Of a DNA stretch of 64,000 bases, positions 50,601-63,115 are shown piece by piece (position 1 is the first letter of the stretch; every line of letters starts with the position of its first letter). Where the stretch lies: positions 12,276,995-12,340,994 of the forward strand of contig NC_034412.1 in NCBI RefSeq assembly GCF_002078875.1, in the 5' to 3' direction. The position numbers were made by a program, and so were the translations under genes. This DNA comes from Numida meleagris. Lineage: Eukaryota; Chordata; Aves; Galliformes; Numididae. The notes beneath the pieces are model-generated. The model had not been told where the DNA came from. It saw only the letters and a list, made by a program, of their open reading frames with translations, and searched no databases.

Positions 50601-53600
50601 CAAAACCAAGAGAGTGGGTGCCCAGGGCAAAGAGGACTGTTAGCCCGGAGACAGGCAGCTTCCCAATATGTTCTGCACACAGTCCAAAATATTTTATGCC
50701 CATGTCACATGAACCAAGCTTTTAACTTTCTTTTTTTCTACATTCTGACAATAAAGCAGTGAAAGCGCAAGCTCTGCTAGACCTCCATGTCAAGCCACCC
50801 ACTTTCCTTTGTGACAAACTGGAACAGTTCTCACACAGTAATCATTCTTTCTAGGAGTATGTCAGGGTCCCCATTTGTGGCCTATTTTCTAGATGCTATA
50901 TCACATATGAACTCCTACAAGTTGGAGAAGTATTAGCAAACTGATGGTTTTGGTTGATACCAGCACTGTAAATTCAGATTATTGTTTGGGAGATTATTGC
51001 AGTGAGCTTAAATGACCCAAATCTGATAAGCAAACTCCACCTCTCCACAAGATAAATCAGCTTGAATGTTTCTCAACACGAGTATGAGTGTTTTAGAGAA
51101 TCCTTTATACAGTCTGCTTCAAATTATATGCCCCGAGAAGGATTAACTTTCCTTAGCTGATCATCGTTATCTAGATGGAAATCTGCATCCAAGAGAAACA
51201 GTTTAATAACTCAAAAGTTTTATCTGAGGTACCTTCAGAAAAATTACACTTTTCAGTCACTTTTCAGCAACTGTGCAGCAGAGTATCTTTCATAAGAAAG
51301 TCTAAATGTAAGAGCTTAGTATGTGATATTGTCCTTAAAGTCTGCTAAAAATTTAACTAGCTGGAATCCAAAACATGAGATTCTAAACTGAGAAGCTGTT
51401 AAATAAAACATGTAGGAACAGACTCAAAGCTTTCATTTGGAATTCTATTGTGGCCATTCTATATTTGGAGCTTAAATGTCTAAAGAATTACCTCAGATAA
51501 CCTATGACATATCTGCAGGAAAAAGAAGTCATTGTCTGAAACGTGACATTCATACAGCCTACATGAAGTGACAAAGTACCTAAGCAGTTAAAAACAGGTT
51601 TTTCAAATAATTTCTCTATTTACAGTTAGTAGCGTTTAACTATTCACTCCAGAATGGACAGCCAGCTGATGGAAAGCAAAACAGAGACAAATGCCTATGC
51701 ATGTTGGGGGGAAAAAGAAGCTGAAAGGTTTTGCTGTCACGTTTAGCTCTTTCTATAAAAAGGCCTATATTTCAGTGTTCCTAGGGCTGAAAAATAACCT
51801 CTCCCCTACTGCTCTTCAACTATGTGTGATAAGAACCACAACTCTAGCCACCATTACCAGAGGTTGGTAAATATTGCTCTGAGTTTGCTTTTCTGTTATT
51901 AGACCATTCAGTTAATTAGTTGATCCTGATATATGAACCAATACATCTGGGAGAAATCAAATCCTGATAGTATGATAGAAGAGGTAACTGAAGACCCACT
52001 TTTCCTAATAGAATCTGCATGCTCTGTGAGCAAGAACAAGACAACACTGCCTTTAACTGCCTCTGTCATGAGCTTAGCAGCTTCAGAAATTTCTTGTTAA
52101 CTTCTCCCATGTAGGAGAACTTAGTTTTTCAAAAAACATGCTATGTTACAAGATGCAGTTATATTCAATTTCAAAAATATTAACATGTGCATACACCTTT
52201 TGAAACAATAAAAATGAAAATAAATGTATTAAGATAACATAAGTCAAGACTTCGGAAAACTGATAATTACTTTCCTCTGCAGATTTTTTCTTACAGGTAA
52301 ATTCTGGCAGAGTATTCAGTCCTATCCCACATCAACTTCACTTCAAATTTGGTGAATCTAAATTTTCTCACTTGCATTACATCAAGAAAACTCTTTTTCA
52401 CTACAGATTCACACAACTTTTTCTGTTCAGCTGCTGTTATAACACGCAAAATAACGGTCATTCTTTTTTTAAGAGTATGAAAAAATACGTACCATTGAAA
52501 CTATCCAGAGTTCAATGTGAACCAACACTCCCTGCTACTAAGGTATTGTGTAAGAAGCAAAAAATCACCTACAGGGCATTATTTCAGTTACAACAGTTTC
52601 TTCTCAATATCAAGCTGTCCAGGACATTGGCAAGAAAAACTTGATATATTTTTTTCTTAAACTGCAAATAATTAAGGGTAGCTATACACAAATTAATAAG
52701 CAAAATACATGCTAGTGGCAATGGATATACATTTGGATTCAGTTTCTACATAATTATAATGCCAGATTTCCCTGTGTCTATTCATATTATTCTACATAAT
52801 TGAGAATTCATTATCTGTTGAATATTACGTGTAAGTCCATTTATTTTTTAATGAAACCAAAACAAAACAGCTGAAAATGTTCCCCAATTTACAAAGACAT
52901 CTACATTAAATTTCCTTTTTTATTATTTTAATTAGGAAAATGATATAATATGTGAGCCTAATGTAACTGGCAAGATCTCAAATCGTATGCAAATACACTG
53001 TTATAAAGTTATTAAAAATATTTGTGACAATCTAATTAACTACTGTGCTTGTCAAACTTGATGCACTATTAGAGAATGTTACAATTTAATGCTGTGCCTA
53101 CCTATTCAAAAGCAGAAAGAAAACAGATAAACAGAAGAACAGTGCATTATTACTAGTAACCTGAAGCAATTAAGATTGCAATAGTCATCCAGAACTGCAG
53201 TAAAACTGGGAACCTTACTACCTCAATGTAGTAATGTCAGAAGACATGCAAGATGCAAATTGCTTTAAGATTTCATGAAGATAATGTAGAGCACAGTAAT
53301 GCGTGTACTTTTGGCAAAGGTTAAGAAGTAAGCAATAGTTTGCCAATTAAGCAAAACTTTAAGTCTGTAATTAGACATCAAGAGAGAAAAGCACACTTTA
53401 GAGCTCAAAAAATGATAACACTAGGTTTTGAAATCAGAAAGACCAGTTTTCCTGTTCAGAAAAGTCAGAAATACACAATTTTGAGCACTGCAGCTCTTGG
53501 GCCAAAAGCAATCCTAGCATACTTGAGGGATGTGCAAGATAAAACAGTTATTTTACTGATAAAGGACACTAGAATCTGGCACGGTTGATGGTTTTCATTG

Positions 53601-53979
53601 ACTAGCACTATCTGAAATTGTGCGATCCAACACAATATCTCACACTTCTCGTGGCAACACAGAAGTCAGATAACACAACAATGAAGCGGGACAGCTAAGT
53701 TAGCATTCTAGCCCAAAGGAGAGTCCAGTGGCTATTTGTTAAAACTGTTTGTTTCATTTAATAAATGTAAGTTTGAATATAAATCATAAGCAGTTTTTGA
53801 ACATACACATAGAGACAAGCTGCTTTTCCAGAAACAAATCAATGGTTTGTGTTTTAACCATCAATATAACTTCATAAACTGCAATGCCTTCTAGTCTAGT
53901 TTGACTGCTAGCAGCCATTCCAGTAAAAGCAAGAGAGTTATAATGCACTTTGATTATAGCATCTGGAAACTGTTAGGTA

Positions 53980-54530
53980 TGAGGGCTGCTCCGAAAGTAA
54001 CACCTCCTACTTTATGACATTGGCCAACGACGTCAGAAGCAGATGGTGGTGGTATGGCAGCAGAGGTTGAACCTTCCCATCAATATTCCGTTACATTATG
54101 TTGCCGTGTGACAGATGGCAGCAGAGGGGCAGTCTGGCAGAATGGCATCTGACATGGGAGTGCATATGAAGCAAAGGACTGCCACTGAATTCCTCAAAGA
54201 GGAAAAAAATTGCACCAATGGACAGTCATCAACATTCGCTGAGCATTTATGGAGACCAAACAGTGGGTGTGAGCACAGTGACGTGGTGGGTAGTGTGTTT
54301 CAGCAGTAGCAAGAGCAATGTGAAAGACAAACCACATTCCAGACAGACATGCAGACTGTTACGAGCACACCATGCAAGCTCTTTTTCATCACTGGTGAAA
54401 ATGTACAGCTAATGGTGGTGACTGTTGAAAAATAGTGTTTTATAGCTGGGAATTTGCTCTATTTGACAATGTTATTGTGCTCTTCATATCTGGAAATAAA
54501 CAGCAGGCATTACATTCAGAATTACCTACA
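53980..54530 (+). mobile_element. Mariner (Galluhop / Mariner1_GG type), internally deleted copy
   Basis: The left end TGAGGGCTGCTCCGAAAGTAA and the right end, read in complement TGTAGGTAATTCTGAATGTAA, form imperfect terminal inverted repeats. Each is flanked by TA (53978-53979 and 54531-54532), the mariner target site. At 551 bp the element is less than half a full-length mariner: the catalytic part of the transposase is absent while the 5' region and the 3' UTR-like end remain. The match to the chicken mariner family is from memory. The right end is clearly more diverged than the left, and mobility is not expected. Confidence 0.85.
54142..54363 (+). pseudogene. Mariner transposase N-terminal remnant, frameshifted
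   Basis: The frame starting at 54142 gives a helix-turn-helix-like N-terminus (residues MASDMG, then MKQRTATEFLKEEKN). After a run of seven A bases at 54204-54210 the match jumps to the next frame at about 54218, with YGDQTV, VSTV, WWVV, FSSS and VKDKPHS, the expected second DNA-binding half. A stop follows the fragment. A one-base insertion in the A run is the simplest explanation. No DDD catalytic domain remains. It is part of the deleted mariner copy around it and is non-functional. Confidence 0.75.
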
Positions 54531-54989
54531 TAAAAGTAATGTAACTCTTCCCTTCTGCCCACCTTGACTTCTCAGTATGCAAAGCAAGCCCTCTACATGC
54601 ACAATCAAGCATATGCCAAAAACTTACTGAAATCAGCGCAATGTAGATTAAACGGTTAAATGTTTGAAACCTCAATCATCTGTCCATTTATAAAAGGAAA
54701 TCATTAGTTTTCTCTTCTTGCATGCAGCAATGTCAGAATGAACTACCATTACTGTCTTTACATAGTTTTTACAATTGTGATCAAAGAAACTTGGCAAAAA
54801 ACACGTTGTTTCTTCCTACTCACAAACAAGTTAGAAAACCTTCAGACTCTAACTTCTACCTTCCTAAATTTTTTAACCTTTTTCCATTTATTTTAACATT
54901 AAAAGGCACATTATATTTGCTTTACTAGCTGAGCACATCTCAAAGTACAAATAACATGGCAAGGATATTTCAGGCGACTGGAAAGAACA

Positions 54990-55440
54990 GGTGCAGACGG
55001 CATTGGAGTACAATGAGAATTCATGTCTGGAGGTGACAACGTGTCCTAGACTGAAACATTTTGCTGATGACAGCACCCTTACAAGCAGTGAGGAGCTCTC
55101 ATCAGCCCTGCCACCTCCCACTCCCAGGATGGTGGCCATGCAGCAGCAGCAGTTGAGCATGGGGGAGCTCAGCACAGTTACAGGGCCGCGAGCAGCCTTG
55201 CCCAGGCTGAAGGACACGGAGTAGGCCGGGTAGCCCGCAGGCACAGCATGCACAATAGGGCGGCATCAAGAGCATTTTCCACCAGAACTCTCTCTTGATC
55301 ATGGGAAGAGCTCATTTGCCAACCCTTATCGGTGGCATTTTTGTCATGGATCATCTTTAATGATCAGCGTGGGAATTAGTTTGATGTTGACTCCAACTAA
55401 GAGTCTGCCGCTAAGCAAGCTGGTAACAGCTTTACTTCAG
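54990..55440. other. Unassigned GC/CpG-rich island in intron 1
   Basis: Between about 55080 and 55265 the sequence is much richer in G, C and CpG than its flanks (GGGCCGCGAG and GGCCGGGTAGCCCGCAGG are examples). Open frames overlap on both strands: minus 54888-55253 (121 codons) and plus 54991-55224 (77 codons). The plus frame contains FADDSTL, superficially like a reverse transcriptase box, but its surroundings do not match CR1. No terminal repeats or poly-A tail was found. Possibilities are a decayed retrocopy, an unknown repeat, or an intronic CpG island. Confidence 0.35.
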
Positions 55441-56687
55441 AGAGTTCAGGCAGGACTGGTGCTCCACCAGACAAGTATCTAACTAAATTTTGTAATAAAG
55501 GTGAGTCAACAAGAAGACTCACAATATATAATGAGTATTTAGCAGCTATCTTATGCAATATCAAAAGAACTGTGTGTAACTTGGAAATGCCCTTTTGTAA
55601 AGAATAGTTACACATTTTTAGATCTTCCTATTTCAGGTTCTTTATTGTTAGATTTTACTGTTTTAGTTTCTTCTAAAGAACTTACAACAAAGTTGTACAG
55701 ACTATACACTACCGTTTAATTGCTTTGCACGTGCATTGGGTAATGCATGGACAACTTGAATGATTAAGACCCAGAGATGCTGATTACTTTCCACTCCTTC
55801 AGAAGCCAAGGTAATACAGTGAAATAAAACAATGATTCTTAACCAGACTCATGCAGCTTAAGATCATGCAGTTTGTCTTCTGAAATAAAGAGAACATGTA
55901 AAACTTAGTTTTCAACATTAACTTGCTTAAAGGGTTTAAAATATACCTGTAAAAAGGCATCACATCACATTAATACTTTTGGATTAGCAAAATGAAATGA
56001 ATGCTTTCAATTATACTTTAAGACTGCAAGAAAAGTTACTTTAGGGACAACAATATAATCAGTGTTTGTAAGTAATTCTCCCAAGTGATGAATTCCTTCC
56101 GAGAAATTTTATTTCATTCCTAAAAAAAAAATAACTAAGCATTCAACCATTCAGCTAATCCAACACCACTAATTTCCCCAAAGAAAAGTGGTCTGTGACA
56201 AAAATATACAGTGTCCATTCTTTAATGTTGTAATCTTTCTCTGGAGGAATCCAAATGTTTTTGACACTTACTATTACCAGAGGGATCTACTTCTAACAGC
56301 AAAAGAAAAACTTTGTTTTTCAGAACTATATGTACAGACAAAATGAAAAAATAGATGAGTAAAACAGAGCATTTATTACAGGAATAGGATTTTTAAACAG
56401 AGTTTTATTATGGTTCAAGATGAACTACAAACGCTTTTCGTTCAGTGTTTCTCACTGTAGTGCAGAACAATTTTAATACTGTTATTTAAATTTTAGAAGC
56501 CAGATAAACAGAAGTACTTGTAAATAATTAGCCACCCATATTCAGAATGAATCTTGAATTGCTTAGGACAATTTTAAAGAGCCATAGTCCTTTAATGAGT
56601 AGGACATACTTTAGTGCAATCTCATAGACACCTACAGATATGGAAATGAAAATGTAATTTTGTGACTCACCTGGATAGACACCAGAA

Positions 56688-56842
56688 GTCTGCTGGGGTA
56701 CCATCCTCAAAACTGATACTAATGGACACTTTTACTGGTCTTACCAGTTAGACAAAGGGCTGAACTGGTGTAGAAGTAGGAAGTCCTGTCAAAGATGTCC
56801 TGGAGATACTGCCAGGGCACCGACCGGTGTTCGGACATGCTA
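56688..56842 (-). other. Exon-like cryptic segment, unassigned
   Basis: On the minus strand, a plausible acceptor (CTTTGATTTAG) is followed by a CpG-bearing block and two good donors, TG|GTAAGA and CAG|GTGAGT. One frame starts at an ATG and reads open to the first donor (M-S-E-H-R-S-V-P-W). Another frame, interrupted by one TAA, ends with a coding-looking stretch (FEDGTPADFWCLSR) exactly at the second donor. I recognise no family. It could be a pseudogene relic, a cryptic exon of the DNER primary transcript, or coincidence. Confidence 0.3.
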
Positions 56843-57084
56843 AATCAAAGTACATCAGTTGCAGAACACAAAATTAAGAAACTATGATTTTTTATCTTCA
56901 ATCTACCTCCAGTTTTAATCTGTTTTCCTACAGAAGAGATGACCTTCAGTGATCAGTGACCATTAAGAACTGTAATCAAAAATTATTCTTACCTCAAGTT
57001 CAAAACTTTTTGTTACCAACAGAGACTATCAAGGGTTATCACGGTATACCCATACAAAGCTCCTTGTCTAATTCATTGCGTCTT

Positions 57085-57107
57085 ACACACACACATATAT
57101 ATATATT
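57085..57107. repeat. (AC)n(AT)n microsatellite
   Basis: A short compound dinucleotide repeat, ACACACACAC followed by ATATATATATAT. An ordinary intronic microsatellite. Confidence 0.9.
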
Positions 57108-58050
57108 CTCATTCCTAAACATTGCATATTTTGTTTAAAAATTGTGAGGTATTTCTATTTTGCTAATTAATAAACAAACGCTAAGACACACTTTGTGCAC
57201 ATAAGAGCTTTCAAAGCTCATTAAAAATATTTGTGTTCCATAGCACTTCAGCCAACCCAGATAAGTGCAGTAAGTTTAGTCGCAGGGAAACAGAGGATTA
57301 GTTGCAGAGAAACAAAATCTACCTTGACAATATTTACTGTGGCTCTCATCTACCAACAGTGAAGCTGTTTGAGCAATTGCACACCAAGACTGGCTTCTTC
57401 TCAGGAGATACACATGTAATTTGTAAGGAGATTCATCCAGAGAAGGGCCATTCTGTGCCACAGACCAATTTACAGAAGTCACTGTTGGTGTGAGATCCAG
57501 GAGAAGGAGGAAGGAGAAACAGACAAAAATATACATTCCTCAAAAATGATTCCTCCTTCCAAAAATTATTTGCAAAACCCAGCAGCCAAGGAAGATTTAT
57601 TAACTTCAGCTACATCCCAAGGAGGTGATTTGCTGACATTAAAATACTGACTTTTGTAATCTGTAGGCATTCAGCTGGGAGAAAGCTGGATGCACATCAA
57701 ACTCCACAGTGAAAGGACTGAGCAGCCAGGCAGCGATGAACAGAAAAAGATTTCTGCAGCTGCAAGTTACTGTAATTAGTAAGGAGCATGCTCCTAGGAT
57801 ACAAAATTAGAACTAGACCGTATCCATACATAACAAAAGGAATTTCATGTGGACAGTTTTATGACTCCGACTGATTTTTGCTTGCTAGCAGATTTTTCAG
57901 GGTGGAAATTAACCAGACTATGGAAGGGGAAAACACTGGAGCTGGCTCAGCAGGGTTAATTCTGGCATGATGCTGCATTACCAGTCAGCTGCAGTGCCTC
58001 AGCACCACACTCCAGGGACCAGAGTAATTGTGCATGGAGTTGGCAGAGAG

Positions 58051-58073
58051 TCAGGAGCTCTGTTAGCTCCTGA
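58051..58073. repeat. 9-bp perfect hairpin
   Basis: TCAGGAGCT and AGCTCCTGA are exact reverse complements around a 5-base loop; an AATAAA hexamer lies about 20 bases downstream at 58092. No transcript is otherwise suggested on the plus strand, so the pairing with the hexamer may be chance. Confidence 0.8.
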
Positions 58074-61000
58074 TCAGCATTAGCTATTCTAAATAAAGCT
58101 CGGCTCTACATAGACAAATGTATGTGACTCCACGTGACCCTCATCAGTACCCTGAGATTTTTTTCCACGTGGATTGTGCTATTTCCCCAATAACAAAGGG
58201 AATGGAAAGTGGACTACAAGCAGAAAAAAGATTTTTGCCGAAGCTGTCACACTACAGTTTTAGCAGTACACCATGCCCTTCTGTATACACTTCCAAAAAC
58301 ACATACAAGTAGATGAGGAGGTCGAGCAAATTAACCTGTAGAAGATAGAAGTCATAAGTATGTAAATAAAACCTGCAATATAAGGAAAAGTGAAGCGTGC
58401 CTTTGGTGTGCCTGCTACTACAGAGGAAAAATGTTTTGGTATAGTGAGAAGAATTTCCTGAGCATTTCAGTTTATGGACTAGACAGGGAAGCATTTCCAG
58501 GGACACAGAACTAACCCACTGAAATTAAGACAAACTAGATGAACAATTCACAAAGGAAGACTAAATGAAGACCTTGCTGAACTGAAGACAGGGCCAAAAC
58601 CCACTAGACTGCTGGAAAAAAATGAAGTCATTTCAGAGAACCTGAACAATCTAGGCTTGGTTGATTCATAACTGATGAAAGAAGCTTCTTTAAGAAAGTC
58701 AACAGTACTGGTACCCATCATTTTTAGTGTATTTATACACACACATTAATGGTGGGAGTTTAGTACAATTGTTAAGCTCAAATGTATCATTATAGATAAT
58801 TATTAAAAATATTGCTTGACAGAAGTTACTGCTGCACAGCTTCAACAGTAAGTTACTCAAAGCCTTTTCTGAAAAGCATACAAAAATTCAGTCTCCGATT
58901 TTTACTTACACTACAAAGACGCATCGAGTTAAGATACTATGCTGTGTAGTTAGCTAGAAGATAGCAAGAAACTGAATCATTGCACAGTAGGAGAACCCAC
59001 TGTATTTTTGTCATTTAATTTTCTTCTAAACATTTTTCCCTTAACAGTAAAATATTGGGAAAAGAACATTGTTCTCAGTGCTACCTCGGTGGTTCACAGG
59101 AGTTGCAGAAACAATTCGCTCTCTCCTCTACGAGTCATCCTCCTCAGCTAAATTAGTGATTGGAGCCATCTGCCCACTCCAGAAGCACTTTTCCAGAAGA
59201 AAAAGGGAACAGTAAAATAACAGTAAATTCAAGCTACAACTACATCTGGAAAAACCCATTTCAGACATTAGTCCCTAAAACTCAATCTGATCAATAAAAG
59301 CTAAAATTATTGGCAGCGAAGAATGATACAGAATGAACCTGGCAAATTTCATAAAACTGTGTTTTAGAGAAACTTCCTTTACTGAAGAATCATCTTATTT
59401 GGTCTGGAATAAGAAAAGGCGCAATCCACTCCCGCTTCCAAACTGTTGCAGGTGACTAGGCAGTATATCCTTAGCATGCAACTTTCACGTTAGTTATTGC
59501 CCAAGGCAGAAATAAGGTCTAGGTCCTGTTTCTCCAAGTAAAAATAAATAATAGCACTACTTAAAACTGGACATGGTTAAGATGTTAGACAAACTTCAGG
59601 AATTTTATAATTTGCCAAATGCTTACCAAGTTTCACTAAATTATTTAAATCTGTAAAGCTGGAAAATATTTCTAATAGCGTTACATCTCTGCTGTAATTA
59701 CTAGTGCTCAGCAATAACATTTTACCTATGAAAAGTATATGATTTGTACAACAGGAATCAATGAAAACGGACTAGATCATTCTAGTGTGTTCTCTGCCAT
59801 TCGCTACAGAAATGCAAGTCACATTCGCTACAAAAAAGAAAGAAAATACTGTTACACTTGTAAAGCCATCAGCAATGAAAAATAACCTTTTTATTATCTA
59901 AACCAAGAGCAACAATTAAAATAATCATATGTTTTGCATCTAATTTATGACCTCAAAGACAGTTCCTTACACTTAAACTAGTGATATGTAAACAAGACTG
60001 ATTCTGCCTTTAACTAATGTAATTTGAGAAAGTTCAAACAGCCTGCCAAATGAATATGCTCAGCTCATATCTTTTGCTACACATTAATAAGTGACACCAT
60101 CTTGGTCACAAATCTAATCCTTGTATATTCCAGTTCATACTGTGATGGAAAACGTTTATTCTTTTACTTTATCCATAGGACTCGTGTCGTCCTATGGCAG
60201 ATGTCTAAATGTCTGCATTATAGCCCCAGGCTGTTTTAAGAAGTAAAATTTAGAAATCCATACAGGCGGCTGTAAAAATAATTTGGGTTGCTGAATGCAC
60301 TTGAACAATAGTACACAACATACAATAGGAATACAGAAACTCACAATCTTTTTATACCCACGAGTCTGAGAAAGATAAAGGAACACCTGGAACGCTGTGC
60401 AGCATCATTAATGCATTTTTTTCAGACCTGGAATACAAGCAGGTGCAGAAGACAAGGTCACAGTCAAATTCTCTCAGATACAGTATGTGAATTCACCAAC
60501 TATCATTTTTACTTTTAGCCAAAGTATTGTTGGTACTGAAATAAAAATCCCACAATGCCACTGAAATGCAATTTTAGCAAGAAAAGAAGCCATCAGGCTC
60601 TTTCAGCCTTAGGGGCCTTGCAAGAACCAGGCATTGAACAGTTGTCATTCTTATAAAGGTAGAATACAACCAGGAAAACCGTATGTAGAAATAATTTCAA
60701 ATATACTGCCTTCTCATAGTCCCCAGTAACTATTTTCCTCATCTCTCTAGTATCTTCTATATTATTCCAAACATTGAGAAGGTCAAAGCAAGGGCAGCCT
60801 GGTGGTTCTGGAGCACCACTGTAAATGAGGATGACAGAGTAGGACCTAGTTCTTTGTTTCCACACTAGCAAACAGAGCAATGCACTCTTCCATTGCTCAG
60901 AATATATTTAGTACATTAAATCAAAGCCTCTTTAACTGCCACATTCCAGAGCATGGCCACAAATGCTGCGTGATTAAGCCTGAATTTATTGATTTCCTCA

Positions 61001-61109
61001 TTCTATTATGACTGCCTATACCAAACGCTTCAGCTTATCTGTTATGCAAGCTCCAGATTCAGCCTATCATGTTTAAACTTTGTCCTTTCTTCCTGACATT
61101 GCCTGTGTT

Positions 61110-61125
61110 AAAAAAAAAAAAAAAA
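61110..61125. repeat. Poly-A run (16)
   Basis: A homopolymer in intron 1. No retrocopy is recognised upstream. Confidence 0.88.
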
Positions 61126-61841
61126 TGCAAACACAGAATCATACTCTGTATTTCTCTTGATCATGTTTAGTCCCTGATGCCTAAAGAGACTATGAATGAC
61201 TTGATATTCTACTCATCCCACAATTCAATGACCGGAACCAGTTCAGTTTCTGCACTGAAACATCCCTATATCACTTCTAATTCCTCTGGGATTGACACTA
61301 TTGCTTTTAGAAAAAAAGAAAGCAAATTATCTCAAAGTAAGAGACACAAGCTCCATGAGCAATTTTCCCATGTGACATTTGTTGTTAGAACCCTAGGAAG
61401 ACAGAGCTAGAGATGGGTGAAGGTCAGTAACCAAAAACCAGCTAGAATAAGAAAGCTTGAGATTTATAGGACAGAAAAGAATTTGGAGCAATGAAAAGGT
61501 ACATACAGAAAAGATAACTAAATGTTTTATTAAAGAAAGTAAACCACAGATTTTTAACTTCAGAATACACAACACCTACATCATCTCAGCTCTGTCAAAA
61601 AGATGATTTGTTGTTCATCCTTCTTCCAACTGGCAGCATTTTTACATTTTAAGAATTAGTTTCATTGATGTGTATTTCCATAAACGTGCAGGCACACAAG
61701 CAAGTTACTACAGGATAAAGTCACAGATGAACTTGAAGAGTATAAGCTACTTTAAGACATCTGCCTGTGCGTACATACTCATGTAGTAGTACTATGCAAT
61801 AAACACACAGAAGCCTTCTCAAACAAACTTTGTTTAGAGCA

Positions 61842-62120
61842 ACATAGAATCACAGAATAGCTTGTGTTGGAAGGGACATTAAAGATTATCAAGCTTTCTT
61901 CATAGGAGAGGTGCTCCAGCCCCTCTGCTCATCTTCATGGCCCTCCTCTGGACCTGTTCCAACAGTTCCACATCCTTCTTGCGCTGGGGGCCCAAACCTG
62001 GACACAGAGGGCAGAGCAGAGGGGGACAAGCCCCTCCCTTGTCCTGCTGCCACCCCTGCTGATGCAGCCCAGGATGCAGTTGGCCTTCTAGGATGCACAT
62101 TGCTGGCTCATGCCCAGCTT
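61842..62120 (-). mobile_element. CR1 LINE with internal deletion
   Basis: The left end has the 3' tail complement (CATAGAATCACAGAATAG) and about 50 bases of the CR1 end. It then jumps at about 61890-61897 to a region several hundred bases further upstream in the element (TTCTTCATAGGAGAGGTGCTCC, GGCCCTCCTCTGGACCTG), ending at GCTGGCTCATGCCCA. The middle part present in the copies at 22311 and 63116 is missing. Confidence 0.88.
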
Positions 62121-63115
62121 TCAGCATGAACATTAATAGAATTAATAATGTGAGCAAAATAACATGGGTATCAAATTAACACTCAGATCTTTGTTGTCAT
62201 GCTTTTGTGAATGCATTTATTCCTTTTTTCTTTCCAAAAATCAGCATAAAATCTTTACAATTCCCTCGAAAAACACAAAGAAAACATCATGTACTTCAAA
62301 GTGCTAGAGAAAAATAAGCACTGAAGATCAGCAAGTGATACTCTAGTTTTACAATGATCTCCAAAATTAGATTAGATAATGGCAATGGCAACCTCTAAGC
62401 ACACTGAATGAAATATTAGAGAAAATTTTCTCCCAAGACATCACTGAACCATGCTTCTTAAAGTTAGCAGAAACTTCTGACTGAACGTACTGTTTATCAG
62501 AAAACACCAGTCTGTCGAGTACAAAGTGTTTTGTGCTGGCACCTCTGATTTGAAAAGTCCAAGTCACAGATCCTGCTGGAAGCTTTCTGATGAAGCCAGC
62601 CTCCCTAATGTTCTGCTCAAAGACCGGAACACAGCATCCTGAAGCTCTGAGATGCAGCTCTGCCCCCAAAGTCACAGAAAACAATTTAAAAGCCCAGAAT
62701 AATTTGAAGCTCTCAAGACTTCCTAGCATCACGCAATTGCCCTGCCCAGTGTCACGGAGCTCAGAAGAGTTTCTATCAGCCAGCAGCTGCTTGCAGTAAG
62801 GGGCCCAAGTGGGGTTTACTTTCATATTCTAGGCAAGGAGCTTTGAATATCTGAGAATACAAAACAGAACTGGATGTAACTGTATTTTGGAAAAGAGAAG
62901 TATCCTCAGAACAAGAGAGCCCACATTGGAAGTTGCTGCAGTACTGACTACAAAGTGAAAAGCATTTACATAATGCAGAAAGCAAAAAAGATGCTGCACT
63001 TACATTCACTGCATGTCATTTCTGCAGTAAGATTCACTAGCATAGGTGTCATTTCAGAGTGCATTTCAATGGATTCTTTCTCATATAAACATTAAGTATG
63101 GCCAAATCACTCACT

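Noticed and set aside
55060..55080. FADDSTL peptide resembling a reverse transcriptase catalytic box
   Set aside because: The neighbouring residues do not continue as any LINE reverse transcriptase I know, and no CR1 3' sequence follows.
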